NCBI RefSeq assembly: GCF_002160325.1
Contig: NZ_NFKJ01000012.1
Coordinates: 1 to 64,000 of the forward strand
DNA length: 64,000 nucleotides
Direction: 5' to 3'
DNA from: Lachnoclostridium sp. An181
GTDB taxonomy: Bacteria > Bacillota > Clostridia > Lachnospirales > Lachnospiraceae
Part shown: positions 1-9,887 of the stretch, in pieces
How positions within the stretch are numbered: the first letter of the stretch is position 1
How the letters are laid out: each line of letters opens with the position of its first letter
The notes under the pieces: generated by a model
The model's input: the letters and a program-made list of their open reading frames with translations, nothing else
The model's database searches: none
Told to the model about the DNA's origin: nothing
Translations under genes and position numbers: made by a program

Positions 1-31
1 TTTTGAAGTTTTCGTTGTAACGTACTGACAT
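1..31 (-). CDS. probable transposase, first ten codons only
   Basis: On the minus strand a strong ribosome site (AAGGAGGA, complement of 39-46) lies 7 bases before an ATG at 31-29, followed by MSVRYNENFK running off the window. This N-terminus resembles the start of IS3-family OrfA transposases, but ten residues are too few for a firm family call. The context supports it: the neighbouring surface gene is cut off just to the right. It could instead be an unrelated divergent gene. Confidence 0.4.
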   Translation of the reverse strand, partial: MSVRYNENFK

Positions 32-113
32 AGCGATGTCCTCCTTGGTTTGAATAATATTATAATATATTATTCGAACAAGTTGTTACAAATTTACTAT
101 ATCACTACAAACA
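1..113 (-). mobile_element. edge of a probable insertion sequence
   Basis: A gene start reading leftward (1-31) sits directly upstream of a surface gene that has lost its signal peptide and the first half of its first LamG domain. The homology of that gene begins at about 114. The simplest reading is that an IS inserted here and its end lies between about 62 and 113, with CA at 112-113 as a possible 3' terminus. The inverted-repeat end cannot be confirmed because the other end is outside the window. Confidence 0.45.
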
Positions 114-3100
114 GTGGAGGCCGAACAATATGTCAATTTTGGCAGACCAAAAGATTTAAGGTTTGGAACCGGAGATTTTTCGATTATGTTCTGGTACAAG
201 TCAGACGGAAATGATCCGGCTGAAGTTTCAGTTATAAGTAATAAAAACTGGAATACCGGATCCAATCCTGGATTTACAATTGGAGACATGCGAAACGGCA
301 TGACATTAAATTTTACTGGAAAAGGTCAGAAACGGCAGGATACCGGGCGAATCAGTGCAGCGACGGACAATACATGGCATCATATAGCTGCCACTTATGA
401 CCGTGACGGAAACATGATCCTGTATGTAGACGGAAAGAATACGGCATCTGTCAACATAAGTAAACAAAAGGGAGCAGACATTGATGTTTATGATCTCATC
501 CTGGGCGCTGATGGAATGAAAAGGCAGGGTGTGACAGATTCATGGATAGATGAACTCTATATATACCGCAGCGTTCTTTCACAAAAGGAGATTCAGGATT
601 ACAATGCACCTTTTGTTCTTCAAAATCTGATAGCTGAATATGAAGGGATTATAGAAAATTCTACAGCTGCACAGGAAAAGATCGATGCTTTCCGCGATGC
701 TGTTTCTTCTGTAAAACAGGAAGCACAAGGAGTGGAGGATCTTCAGAAAATAGAGGAACTCACTGCCAGACTAAAAGAAGCTTTTGATGATTTTATGCGT
801 CCAGAGAAAGGCATTATGAGCTTTGAAGTTATCAGTGATGTGCATGTTGCAAGCTCAAACCCGAATCATACCAATGCGGCGCAGTTCCGGGATATGCTCT
901 CAGATGTGCAGCAGGATTATCCTGATACAGCAGTCGTACTCAATTGTGGAGATTTTACGGAAAACGGATCGGAACAACAGGCGGATATTTATTTTGATAT
1001 CCTGAATGAATACGACCAGTTTCCGTATATGACGGCACTTGGAAACCATGATGTAAGATGGAGATCTGGATGGAGTGAGATCAAGGAGCGATATCTTCGG
1101 TTAAATGGAAAATATATGGGGGACAATGAAGGCAACGTATATTACGATCAGTGGATCAATGGGTATCATTTTATCGTCCTGAACACGGAATGGGATATCA
1201 AAGACCGCGCCTACATTTCACCTGAGCAGCTTGAGTGGCTGGATGCTACTATGGCTGAAGGAGCTTTGGAAGGAAAACCTATTTTCGTTGTTCTTCATCA
1301 GCCTTTAAATGATACGTTTAATATGAGCGATGTTTACCCTGTAGGAGAGCAGGATTTTGCATTGAAAGAAGTTCTGCGCAAATATCCTCAGACAGTGATG
1401 TTTACGGGCCATGTACATAATGGAATGGGAGAACTGGAAATCATGCAGACGGATTGCGGTACTCTTGTGGACGTCCCTTCCCTGCGTTCTAATAATCAGG
1501 GTGACAGCCAGGGACAGATTGGTTACCATGTGACTGTATATGAGGATAAGATTCAGCTGAATCTGCGGGATTACCGGGATGATGAATGGGTCCTTGAAAA
1601 TACATATACAATCCCTCTGGATCCGTCGACTTATCCTACAGGCAAGGTGTTGGATGTGACGTTTGACGGAGAAGATGCATCAGATAAATCCGGGTATGAA
1701 AATCATGGTATTTTGAAGGGCAGTCCGGAATTTGTGGAAGGTATGAATGGCGGCAAGGCGATTCACATCGTTAATTCCGAAAAAGCCAAGCAGTATGTTG
1801 ATTTTGGAGATATCGAACAGATTAATTTTGGAACCGATGATTTTACAGTCATGTTCCAGTATAAAGAAGGGATATCCGAACAGGGATGTATTATTGGAAA
1901 TAAGGAACTTGGAGCAGAAAAACCAGGATTCGCAATAAGCAAAGGAGATGAGAAATCTGGGCTGAATCTGGAATTCAGTGCACAGGAAGGAACCCTGTCA
2001 GAAATAGAGAACAGTGATGGGGAAGACAGCGGAGAATGGCATGCGGCAGCTGTTACAGTTGATCGCTTGGGTGATATGATTCTTTATATAGACGGAGAAG
2101 AGGCAGGCCGCCAGACCATAAATGGGCAGGAAAACGGAACGGAAGAGTCAGAACTTAATCTGATCCTCGGAGCAGATGGTCTTCTGAAAAACTGTGCTCA
2201 GGATATCTATATAGATAATCTAAAAATTTATAAGGATGTACTGGGACCAGACGAAATCGGAAGTACATGGAATCCATACAAAGTCAGTGCCGGGGAAACA
2301 GATGTAACGATCTCATGGGATATCTCGGAGGATGACAGTACGGAACCTGCATACCTTGTGATCAATGAAGAAAAAGTCGCTGATATTGCATCAGGCGAAA
2401 CCGAGAAAACGATTTCCGGGCTTACACCGGGAGAGACCTATACAATCGCTCTGGTGACGCACGAAAAATCACGTCCAAACAATTACAGAGATGTTTTCCC
2501 GTTTGTAGTGACTACTGAGGCGAAAGTTCAGCAGCCTGTTTCAACAGCAATCTTGGAATATGCGATCGAACTTGCCAAAACTGCGGATACGGATGGTGTT
2601 GTGCAATCAGTTATAGACAAATTCAATACAATTCTTGCCAATGCCAATACAATTCTTGAGAGGGCTTTGGAAGGAGATTCATCTATAACACAGGAGAAAG
2701 TGGATGAAAGCTGGAAGGAACTGGTAGAGATTATGCAGTATCTTTCCTTTAAACAGGGTGATAAGACAGATCTTAACAAAGTCATTGAATTAGCGCAAAC
2801 GCTGGATCTTAGTAAATATTTGTCAGAAGGGCAGGATAGGTTTACAGCAGCACTTGAAAATGCAAAAGGGGTTTCTGCAAATAAAGATGCCATGCAGGAA
2901 GAAGTGGATCAGACATGGAAAGAGCTGTTATCTGCAATGAGTGAGCTGAGAGTGAAACCGGATAAGAGCGCGCTGGAGAATCTGATCAGTCAGGCAGAGA
3001 ACATTGATACGGCAAACTATACAAAAGAGAGTGGGCAGGTATTTCATAAGGCACTTGCACAGGCAATCAAGGTATATCAAAATGCGGAGGCTGATCAACA

Positions 3101-3356
3101 AGACGTAGATAATGCTGTACGGACATTGAAAGCAGCAGAAGATAGTCTGGTTGCAAAAGCAGACGGAGATCAACAAGAGGAGAAATCCGGCATCAGTACA
3201 GGAAACAGCAGCAATGTAACTAAAAACAGCGAAACAAAGAACAGCGGTGTCAGATCCGCAAAGACTGGTGACAAGACCCAGGCAGGAGCATTGGCTCTTG
3301 TAATGCTTTTGAGTGTATTCGCAGTTGCCAGGACTAGAAAAGAAAGGAATATGTAA
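114..3356 (+). CDS. surface-anchored calcineurin-like phosphoesterase, N-terminally truncated
   Basis: Domains in order: the second half of a LamG/concanavalin-like domain (1-155), a helical linker (170-228), a calcineurin-like metallophosphoesterase (about 235-500), a second LamG (510-715), an FN3-like domain (722-800), the shared helical module from residue 809 (DNA 2541-3159), and the anchor SAKTGD near 1049 followed by a hydrophobic stretch and RKERNM. The metal-binding motifs are intact: SDVH (about 240), GDFT (about 279), GNHD (about 309), LHQP (about 393) and GHVH (about 431). The GTG at 114 is only the first in-frame start: there is no signal peptide, and the second LamG has about 45 residues that the first lacks. 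The reading frame stays open back to 66. The product is therefore probably not exported and the gene may be dead, although everything downstream is undamaged. The substrate is unknown; a phosphomonoester or phosphodiester on glycans is possible. The next gene follows at once. Confidence 0.75.
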   Translation: MEAEQYVNFGRPKDLRFGTGDFSIMFWYKSDGNDPAEVSVISNKNWNTGSNPGFTIGDMRNGMTLNFTGKGQKRQDTGRISAATDNTWHHIAATYDRDGNMILYVDGKNTASVNISKQKGADIDVYDLILGADGMKRQGVTDSWIDELYIYRSVLSQKEIQDYNAPFVLQNLIAEYEGIIENSTAAQEKIDAFRDAVSSVKQEAQGVEDLQKIEELTARLKEAFDDFMRPEKGIMSFEVISDVHVASSNPNHTNAAQFRDMLSDVQQDYPDTAVVLNCGDFTENGSEQQADIYFDILNEYDQFPYMTALGNHDVRWRSGWSEIKERYLRLNGKYMGDNEGNVYYDQWINGYHFIVLNTEWDIKDRAYISPEQLEWLDATMAEGALEGKPIFVVLHQPLNDTFNMSDVYPVGEQDFALKEVLRKYPQTVMFTGHVHNGMGELEIMQTDCGTLVDVPSLRSNNQGDSQGQIGYHVTVYEDKIQLNLRDYRDDEWVLENTYTIPLDPSTYPTGKVLDVTFDGEDASDKSGYENHGILKGSPEFVEGMNGGKAIHIVNSEKAKQYVDFGDIEQINFGTDDFTVMFQYKEGISEQGCIIGNKELGAEKPGFAISKGDEKSGLNLEFSAQEGTLSEIENSDGEDSGEWHAAAVTVDRLGDMILYIDGEEAGRQTINGQENGTEESELNLILGADGLLKNCAQDIYIDNLKIYKDVLGPDEIGSTWNPYKVSAGETDVTISWDISEDDSTEPAYLVINEEKVADIASGETEKTISGLTPGETYTIALVTHEKSRPNNYRDVFPFVVTTEAKVQQPVSTAILEYAIELAKTADTDGVVQSVIDKFNTILANANTILERALEGDSSITQEKVDESWKELVEIMQYLSFKQGDKTDLNKVIELAQTLDLSKYLSEGQDRFTAALENAKGVSANKDAMQEEVDQTWKELLSAMSELRVKPDKSALENLISQAENIDTANYTKESGQVFHKALAQAIKVYQNAEADQQDVDNAVRTLKAAEDSLVAKADGDQQEEKSGISTGNSSNVTKNSETKNSGVRSAKTGDKTQAGALALVMLLSVFAVARTRKERNM

Positions 3357-3366
3357 ACAACATGAC

Positions 3367-3375
3367 AAAAAAAAA
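3367..3375 (+). repeat. run of nine A at the frame break of the GH16 gene
   Basis: An ATG at 3362 opens MTKKKRTM and then hits a stop at 3386. If the A run were one base shorter, the same ATG would read into the long downstream frame and give a normal signal-peptide start, with a lysine/arginine-rich n-region followed by the hydrophobic VLLAVILIVL core. The tract is therefore placed where slippage would switch the gene on or off. A sequencing error or a fixed mutation would look the same. Confidence 0.6.
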
Positions 3376-3401
3376 GCGGACGATGTAAAAAATATGCAAG
3401 A

Positions 3402-6400
3402 GTGCTGCTTGCAGTTATTTTGATAGTCCTGACATCTTTTACTTCCATACCATTTGATGTGTTGGCCGTAAAACAGGGCAGCAGTGGGCAATTAAAATCA
3501 GCCGAATGTTTTGCGGAATGGAACATGGATGAGGGTCAGGGAACAGCGATTTACGATGAATACGGCAATTATGATGGCACATTAAAAGGGAAAGTGGATT
3601 GGGCTGATGGCATTAAAGGCAAGGCGCTTTCTTTTGAAGGAGGATATGTAGACCTTGGCATCCCGGACCTGAAAGGGGAATGGACTATGGCCCTATGGGT
3701 GAAAAAGGGGACGAATACACATACCAATTCCGTTCTGATAGGTGGGAAATCAGCTGAATTAAAACTGGAACAGTACAATAAAACAAAAAAACTGGGAATC
3801 ACAGTTGTTGGAAAAAAGGATTATACTTTTGATTATGTTCTGCCAGAAGGTGAATGGTATCATTTGGCATTTGTGTCTGACTCCTCGGGAACCAGTCTTT
3901 ATGTAAATGGAGAACATGCGGGCAGCATACCAGTTGCGATTGATGGTCCGGCCTATCGGCTTGGAGCGGCAGAAAGTTCTGACGAGACAAGTAAAGGAAA
4001 TATGAGGGCTGTCCTGGATGAGGTCAAAATATATAAGGAAGCATTGACTGCAGAACAGATCAAAGATATCTTTGAGGGAAATGTTACCGATTATACGAAA
4101 GAGGATCTTTTTGGGCTGTTAGAACAGACACAAAATTATGTGAAAGAAGATTATACAGAGAAAAGCTGGAATACATTTGCAGAAACTGTTGCCAAAGCAA
4201 ATGAAGTCATCGCAGATGACAATGCAGCCCAGGCGGATATAAACCGTGCTTATAAACAATTAAAATCCTCCATTGAAAAACTCATCGAAACTGTAGGTGA
4301 AAATGAAATTCATATCGGAACGTTCAATATTGCGGCAAACCGAAAACCAGATATTGAAACCATGAGAACGGTCATGGAAGAGAAACAAATAGAAATTGCA
4401 GGGATTCAGGAAGTAGATATGTTTACGGGAAGAAACAATTACGATATGCTTCAGAAATTTGTAGACGGTGGCTACTACAGTAATGCATACTTCCAGAAAT
4501 CCATTGATTACAGCGGTGGTGAATATGGAAATGGAACTTTATCAATCTATCCGTTTTCTGATACAGGAGGAGCTTTATTGCCGGCTACTGAAGGAATAGA
4601 AGGGCGCTCTTATTCGAGGGTGATCCTTGAAAAAAACGGCCGTCAGATTGCTTTCTATAATACACACCTCTCGTATGAGAATTACGAATCGAGGAGTGAG
4701 CAGATTAAGACTATTTTAGCAGTCATGGATAAAGATCCTACTCCGTATAAAATTCTTACAGGTGATTTTAATACTAATGTTTCCAGATCAGAATTCTATC
4801 CGTTTTTGCGAAACTACAATATTGCGAACGGAAAAGATAATGTTTGGTATGATACTGTGAAAAACGAAGATTCCGGCAGTGCGAAATCACTGTGTATTGA
4901 CAATATCATTACGACCCGCAACATCAAGGTCAACAAAGTAGATATGTATGAAAGTGAACTGTCGGATCACAATCTGTTCTATGCAGAGTGTGAATTTCTG
5001 GATGAAGAACAGCCGTCATTCCAGCTCCTTGATATCCGGGTTGATGAAGCATCTGATTACGATGAAGAAAAATATACACCGGCAAGTTATGCAAAACTTC
5101 AAAAAGCAATGGAAGATGCAAAACAACTGTCTAGTCAGGCATCACAGGCTGAAATCAATGCCGCAGTCGATGCTCTTGAATCAGCAATGGAAGGACTGGA
5201 AAGGATTCCGGGCGAACAAACAGCTCAGCCGTCTCCGGAAGAGCTGAGGGAAGAGTACGAATATTACGATGTACTAAGCGATGAATTTAACGGAAGTGTC
5301 AGCGATATGTGGCTGATGGACTATATGCCATGGTGGAGTGACACAGCAAAAAGGGAGCAGAGCGGAACGAAAACAAGATACCGTTTTATTGATGCAGACA
5401 GTGCGGATAATAAAAGTTTACAGATATATGTAAACGGCAACAATGTGATGGACAGTGAGAACTTCCAGCCATACTATCTGGAAAAATTATCAGGTCCATC
5501 CAGCCTCGAACCAAGAGAGCGGTATCTGGCGGATACCAGTCAGAAAAACAGTTTGAACAGTAAGTTTGCGGGATTCATGGCAGGATCCAAGGATTACCTC
5601 AATACATACCGGGGACAGAATGCGCCGATTGAAAATCATTCAACCTATAAAGATTCCGGAGCAACTACATACGGATATTTTGAAACAAGAGTCAAATTCA
5701 TGTCCATAAAGAGAGGCCAGGGGATTGCGCCTGCATTCTGGTTTATCGGGATGCAGGATGAGGCGGATGAATTAGGAGAAGTAGATGTATTTGAGATTAT
5801 CGATAACCATACATTGGATTTTACGATTCATCCAAAAGGAGATCCGGATATTAAGAAGGTTACAAAAAGGATAACATTTGACGAAGATCTTTCAAAAGAA
5901 TATCATACGTATGGTGTTTTATGGGATGAAACAGGATTCAGCCTGTATGTGGATGGAGAATTTATTTATAAACATGATCAAAAGATTGATTACAGAATGA
6001 TCCCGATCTTCTCTATTAATCATCATGAAAACGGGTGGATCGGAAGCGTTGATAATCAGAATCTTCCGGAAGAAAGAACAATGGATATTGATTATTATCG
6101 TGTATTCAAAAAGTCCGGGACAGATCCTGAACAAGACAAAGCAGATCTTCCGGATATGGAAGAGGGAAATAATGTATCAAAGGCAGCGTATATATCTTTG
6201 TTCGGATTAACAGGAGTAGAAGCAGATGAAACACCAATGCAGTGGCTGAACGATATGGACACAAAGAACACGGTTCTAAGCGGCAAAAACGATGCAGTGG
6301 GCAATCCTATCAAAACATCTGTTTTACCGCAATACTTGAATATTGAGTGGAAAACACCGGCAGTGTTTAATACGATCATACTTCATGCCCAGAATGCCTT

Positions 6401-8768
6401 GTCAACGGCGCCGACCCTGATAGATGTCGAGGTGTCAGAGGATGGTACAAAGTGGAATCCAATACTGCAGGATGTCAGACTGGAATGGAAAACAGATTCC
6501 CAGGTTGCAGAATCGCAGAAAATCGTTTTGCCAAAGACACAGAAGGATAACTTGCATACCCGTATTGTCATCAAAGAGGCTAATATGAAAAATGGTCAGT
6601 TTGGTCTTTGCGAAGTGGAAATTGGAGAAAATATCGAGGCAATGGAGCCGGAATATCTGCCTCTTCCGGATGCTGTATTGGATACGGAGGCGATAAAGAA
6701 TTCCGAGTTTACTACATGGGAAATGGAGGATTCTTTAACTTCTGAAAATGGAATGAAAATATCCATGGAAGAAGGCACCGCGTCATATACGGACAGCGTG
6801 GAAGGAAACGGAAAGGCATTAAAGATTGACGGAAATACGCAGGTGGTGAAAGCACCTTTAAAAAACAGTGAAGGCCAGCAGCTGAAAGGTGATGAAGACT
6901 TTACGTTAAGTATGTGGATTAATCCAACATATGTCAGCAAAAAGACCGGAAACAGTAAAGATCAGATTATCCTTGCCCAGCAGACAGGAACGAGCGGCGG
7001 CCGTCCATGGATGTTTTTATATGAAGGAACATTGGGAACTTATATCGGAAATGTAAATACATTTGGAAAAATTAAGGTGCAGAAAGATACCTGGCAGCAT
7101 GTAGCAGTGACATTTAAAGTAACAGATAAGGAAAAGAAACAGGCAGAAGTTTGTTTATATGTAAATGGGAAAGCAGATACAAGTGCGACAGTCACATATG
7201 AAACAGACAGCCTGGCAAATCCGGAGCTGCTGCTTGGAAGACACAAAAACATGAAAAAAGGACAGTACCAGGGGGCAATGGACGAAATAACATTGCTGAA
7301 ACGGGCATTGACTGAAGAGGAAATGGCTGCATTATATGAAGCAGACGGAAAGGTTGACCATATAAGCAATAAGATTTATGATGCAACTTCTGTAACAAAA
7401 TTACCGGTTATATCAGGAAAAGCAGGAGAGCTGCAGCAGACAGACCTGGATTTTGCTGAGAAGATAAGCGTTGTATTTGAAGATCTGTATACAGAGGATC
7501 TTCCGGTAATCTGGAATCAGGAGGAGATTGACAAGATTGATCTCAACAAGCCAGGCACCTATACTATCCACGGTATTTTGGATATGTCCGGATATCAGAA
7601 TATAAGCAATACAAAAAATCTTTTTGCCGAACAGCAAGTGGAGATTAAAGAGCAGGTGAGTCTGGCCCAACTGGCAGCAGTTCTGGACAGAGTCAATGCA
7701 GTAAAACAGGAGGAATATACGGAAACAAGCTTTGATAAGTTTATCGCGGCATGTGAAAGCGTTCAGACGCAGGAAACATTGCTTATTATAGGAAAATACC
7801 CTGAATTTTCTGTGCCTGAAACAGTACCGGAATATGCAACACAGGATCTTGTAGATAAAATGGTATCAGATATAGAAAAGGCATTTGATCTTCTGGTCAA
7901 AAAGGACGGGCAGTCTAAGATTTCCACAGCTGTTCTGGAATATGCATTGGAGCTGGCCAAAAAGGCAGACACAGAAGGGGTATTGGCATCCGTAGTTGAC
8001 AAATTCAACGCAGCAGTGGAATCAGGTCAGGCACTCCTTGACAGAGTTCAGGCAGGGGATACAGCTATAACTCAGGAAATGGCGGACAATGCATGGCAGG
8101 AGATCATCAATATGATGCAGTATTTGTCCTTCAAACAGGGAGACAAGACAGACCTTGCAAAAGTGATCGCTCTGGCAGATGAGATGAACGCTCATATTTC
8201 TTCTTATCTGGAAGAAGGCAAAGATGCGTTTGTGAAAGCGCTTGCAGATGCAAAAGAAGTGCAGGCAGACGGCAATGCAATGCAGGAAGAAGTCAATGAG
8301 GCATGGAAGGATCTTCTGACAGCAATGGCAGGTCTTCAGAAAATCCCGGACAAGACAGCATTGGAAGAACTGTTGAATAAGGCAAAAGGGCTTAATGAGG
8401 CTGACTATGAGACAGCAAGCTTTGGGGCATTTGCCAGGGCGCTTGCTGATGCAAAAGCAGTCTATGAAGACGAGCAGGCTACAACGGCAGAAGTAAACGC
8501 AGCAGCAAAAGAGCTTGAAGGAGCAATCGCAAAACTGGCACCTGCAAAACAGACAAAAGAAAATACTGTAGTAAATGCAGGAAACCAGGCAGGCTCCGAC
8601 GATAAGGCAGTGTCCGCAGATAAGAAAGATGCAGACACAACAAACAGGACAGCGGAAAAATCTGTCAAGACAGGCGATGTGGCGAATACAGCAGCAGTAG
8701 CAGCAGTGATGTTTGCAGCAGCAATGACAGTAGTTATGGTTTATACTAAGAAAAAAGAAGGACGTTAA
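3402..8768 (+). CDS. surface-anchored EEP phosphodiesterase/nuclease plus GH16 glycosidase
   Basis: Approximate residues counted from the GTG at 3402: hydrophobic signal core 1-20; LamG 37-220; FIVAR-like helices 231-297; endonuclease/exonuclease/phosphatase (EEP, DNase I-like) domain 302-530 with QEVD, NTHLS, GDFN and SDHN; FIVAR 545-602; GH16 618-903 with the catalytic signature EVDVFE near 793; discoidin/CBM32-like 922-1080; LamG 1100-1313; bacterial Ig-like 1327-1413; FIVAR 1417-1500; shared module 1508-1713 (DNA 7923-8540); anchor KSVKTGD near 1752, then a membrane segment and KKKEGR. GH16 enzymes cut internal beta-1,3 or beta-1,4 links; in mucin degraders some act on poly-LacNAc. The EEP substrate could be DNA, a phospholipid or a glycan phosphodiester. 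The GTG start lacks a basic n-region and a good ribosome site. The natural start is probably ATG 3362, joined through a frame change in the A run at 3367-3375. It lies 5 bases after the preceding gene, so the two were probably co-transcribed. Confidence 0.8.
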   Translation: MLLAVILIVLTSFTSIPFDVLAVKQGSSGQLKSAECFAEWNMDEGQGTAIYDEYGNYDGTLKGKVDWADGIKGKALSFEGGYVDLGIPDLKGEWTMALWVKKGTNTHTNSVLIGGKSAELKLEQYNKTKKLGITVVGKKDYTFDYVLPEGEWYHLAFVSDSSGTSLYVNGEHAGSIPVAIDGPAYRLGAAESSDETSKGNMRAVLDEVKIYKEALTAEQIKDIFEGNVTDYTKEDLFGLLEQTQNYVKEDYTEKSWNTFAETVAKANEVIADDNAAQADINRAYKQLKSSIEKLIETVGENEIHIGTFNIAANRKPDIETMRTVMEEKQIEIAGIQEVDMFTGRNNYDMLQKFVDGGYYSNAYFQKSIDYSGGEYGNGTLSIYPFSDTGGALLPATEGIEGRSYSRVILEKNGRQIAFYNTHLSYENYESRSEQIKTILAVMDKDPTPYKILTGDFNTNVSRSEFYPFLRNYNIANGKDNVWYDTVKNEDSGSAKSLCIDNIITTRNIKVNKVDMYESELSDHNLFYAECEFLDEEQPSFQLLDIRVDEASDYDEEKYTPASYAKLQKAMEDAKQLSSQASQAEINAAVDALESAMEGLERIPGEQTAQPSPEELREEYEYYDVLSDEFNGSVSDMWLMDYMPWWSDTAKREQSGTKTRYRFIDADSADNKSLQIYVNGNNVMDSENFQPYYLEKLSGPSSLEPRERYLADTSQKNSLNSKFAGFMAGSKDYLNTYRGQNAPIENHSTYKDSGATTYGYFETRVKFMSIKRGQGIAPAFWFIGMQDEADELGEVDVFEIIDNHTLDFTIHPKGDPDIKKVTKRITFDEDLSKEYHTYGVLWDETGFSLYVDGEFIYKHDQKIDYRMIPIFSINHHENGWIGSVDNQNLPEERTMDIDYYRVFKKSGTDPEQDKADLPDMEEGNNVSKAAYISLFGLTGVEADETPMQWLNDMDTKNTVLSGKNDAVGNPIKTSVLPQYLNIEWKTPAVFNTIILHAQNALSTAPTLIDVEVSEDGTKWNPILQDVRLEWKTDSQVAESQKIVLPKTQKDNLHTRIVIKEANMKNGQFGLCEVEIGENIEAMEPEYLPLPDAVLDTEAIKNSEFTTWEMEDSLTSENGMKISMEEGTASYTDSVEGNGKALKIDGNTQVVKAPLKNSEGQQLKGDEDFTLSMWINPTYVSKKTGNSKDQIILAQQTGTSGGRPWMFLYEGTLGTYIGNVNTFGKIKVQKDTWQHVAVTFKVTDKEKKQAEVCLYVNGKADTSATVTYETDSLANPELLLGRHKNMKKGQYQGAMDEITLLKRALTEEEMAALYEADGKVDHISNKIYDATSVTKLPVISGKAGELQQTDLDFAEKISVVFEDLYTEDLPVIWNQEEIDKIDLNKPGTYTIHGILDMSGYQNISNTKNLFAEQQVEIKEQVSLAQLAAVLDRVNAVKQEEYTETSFDKFIAACESVQTQETLLIIGKYPEFSVPETVPEYATQDLVDKMVSDIEKAFDLLVKKDGQSKISTAVLEYALELAKKADTEGVLASVVDKFNAAVESGQALLDRVQAGDTAITQEMADNAWQEIINMMQYLSFKQGDKTDLAKVIALADEMNAHISSYLEEGKDAFVKALADAKEVQADGNAMQEEVNEAWKDLLTAMAGLQKIPDKTALEELLNKAKGLNEADYETASFGAFARALADAKAVYEDEQATTAEVNAAAKELEGAIAKLAPAKQTKENTVVNAGNQAGSDDKAVSADKKDADTTNRTAEKSVKTGDVANTAAVAAVMFAAAMTVVMVYTKKKEGR

Positions 8769-8785
8769 GCTCTAAGTTAACAGTT

Positions 8786-8838
8786 GGGCGTATCTTACGA
8801 AGAAAATGAAATTTTTTGTAAGATACGCCCTCTTTTTC
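8786..8838 (+). terminator. intrinsic terminator after the GH16 gene
   Basis: A perfect 13-bp stem (8786-8798 with 8818-8830, arm GGGCGTATCTTAC) is followed by a T-rich run. It ends just before the convergent LysR gene, so it may serve both. Confidence 0.9.
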
Positions 8839-8839
8839 T

Positions 8840-9730
8840 TTATCTGCATTCGCACAGATCATGAAAGATTTCCTGATACTGTCTGGAGAAAATACTGTCT
8901 CTGCGCCAGATAAAACTAAAATTGTGGCAGATCTGGCAGTCGCTAAGAGGAATCTCCCGCAAAGATCCTTCTTTTAATTCATTGGCTACAGCTGCATGGT
9001 ATAAAAATGTGATGCCAAGACCGTTTAAGATAAGAGACTTGAGTGCAGAAATACTCCCCACTTCTGTTGTATGGTGGAATTCATCCAAAGAGAGATTTCT
9101 CTCATCCAGTGCTTTTTCCAGAACTTCTCTTGTGCCGGAACCAGGTTCCCTTAAGATGAGCGGCTCCTCCAGAAGATCTGCAATACAGAGTGGTTCCCTG
9201 CCGATTGCAAACTGATATCCCGCTTTGCAGACCGCAATGTATTTTTCGATGGAATACGTCAGATAATCGTATTCATCCTTGTCAAAATACCCTTCAATGA
9301 TGGCAAAATCAATGTCCCCTGATGTAATCTTGTCCAGCAGATCATGGGTGTTGGAGACGATCATTTTGATGTTTGTTTCCGGATGTTTCTTTCTGTAATG
9401 GACCAGATAATCCGGCATGACAAAAGCGCCGACAGTCAAAGTGGCACCAAAGGTCAGAGTCGGATGATGGGTTTCGATTGCCTGAAGTTTTTCCATCAGA
9501 TAAATCTGGTCGTGTTTCATCGTTGTCACTGCTTTTAGAAGGACCTTTCCGGCTTCTGTCAAAAACATTTTCTTTCCCTGGAAGGAAAACAGTTTTACAC
9601 GGTAATGTTCCTCAAGAAAGTGGATGTGCTGTGAAACCGCAGGCTGTGTGATATGCAGCGTCTCCGCAGCTTTTGTATAGTTCATATGTCTGCACACTTC
9701 CAAAAAAGTATTTACACGAAAATCCAGCAT
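8840..9730 (-). CDS. LysR-family regulator of the divergent YeiH gene
   Basis: A LysR-type transcriptional regulator of 296 residues, the usual length. The N-terminal winged helix-turn-helix is clear (residues 4-62, with FLEVCRHMNYTKAAETLHITQPAVSQHI). The substrate-binding domain follows (about 90-290), with the PGSGTRE loop typical of the CysL/YeiE-like group. It has a GAGGAG ribosome site upstream and is divergent from a YeiH-family transporter. This arrangement is common for LysR regulators that control YeiH, in some species in response to sulfur metabolism. The effector is not deducible here. Confidence 0.88.
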   Translation of the reverse strand: MLDFRVNTFLEVCRHMNYTKAAETLHITQPAVSQHIHFLEEHYRVKLFSFQGKKMFLTEAGKVLLKAVTTMKHDQIYLMEKLQAIETHHPTLTFGATLTVGAFVMPDYLVHYRKKHPETNIKMIVSNTHDLLDKITSGDIDFAIIEGYFDKDEYDYLTYSIEKYIAVCKAGYQFAIGREPLCIADLLEEPLILREPGSGTREVLEKALDERNLSLDEFHHTTEVGSISALKSLILNGLGITFLYHAAVANELKEGSLREIPLSDCQICHNFSFIWRRDSIFSRQYQEIFHDLCECR

Positions 9731-9887
9731 AATTCCTCTCCTCTATGTTTGTATATTCCTCGCATTCTATTATGCATTACATTGTACCATAAATATATCT
9801 GATAATAATATAAAAATATATAATTTTATTTAATGATAAAAAATTAGTATATTGTGGAAAGAATAAAAAGAAGTGGAGGAATCTAGT

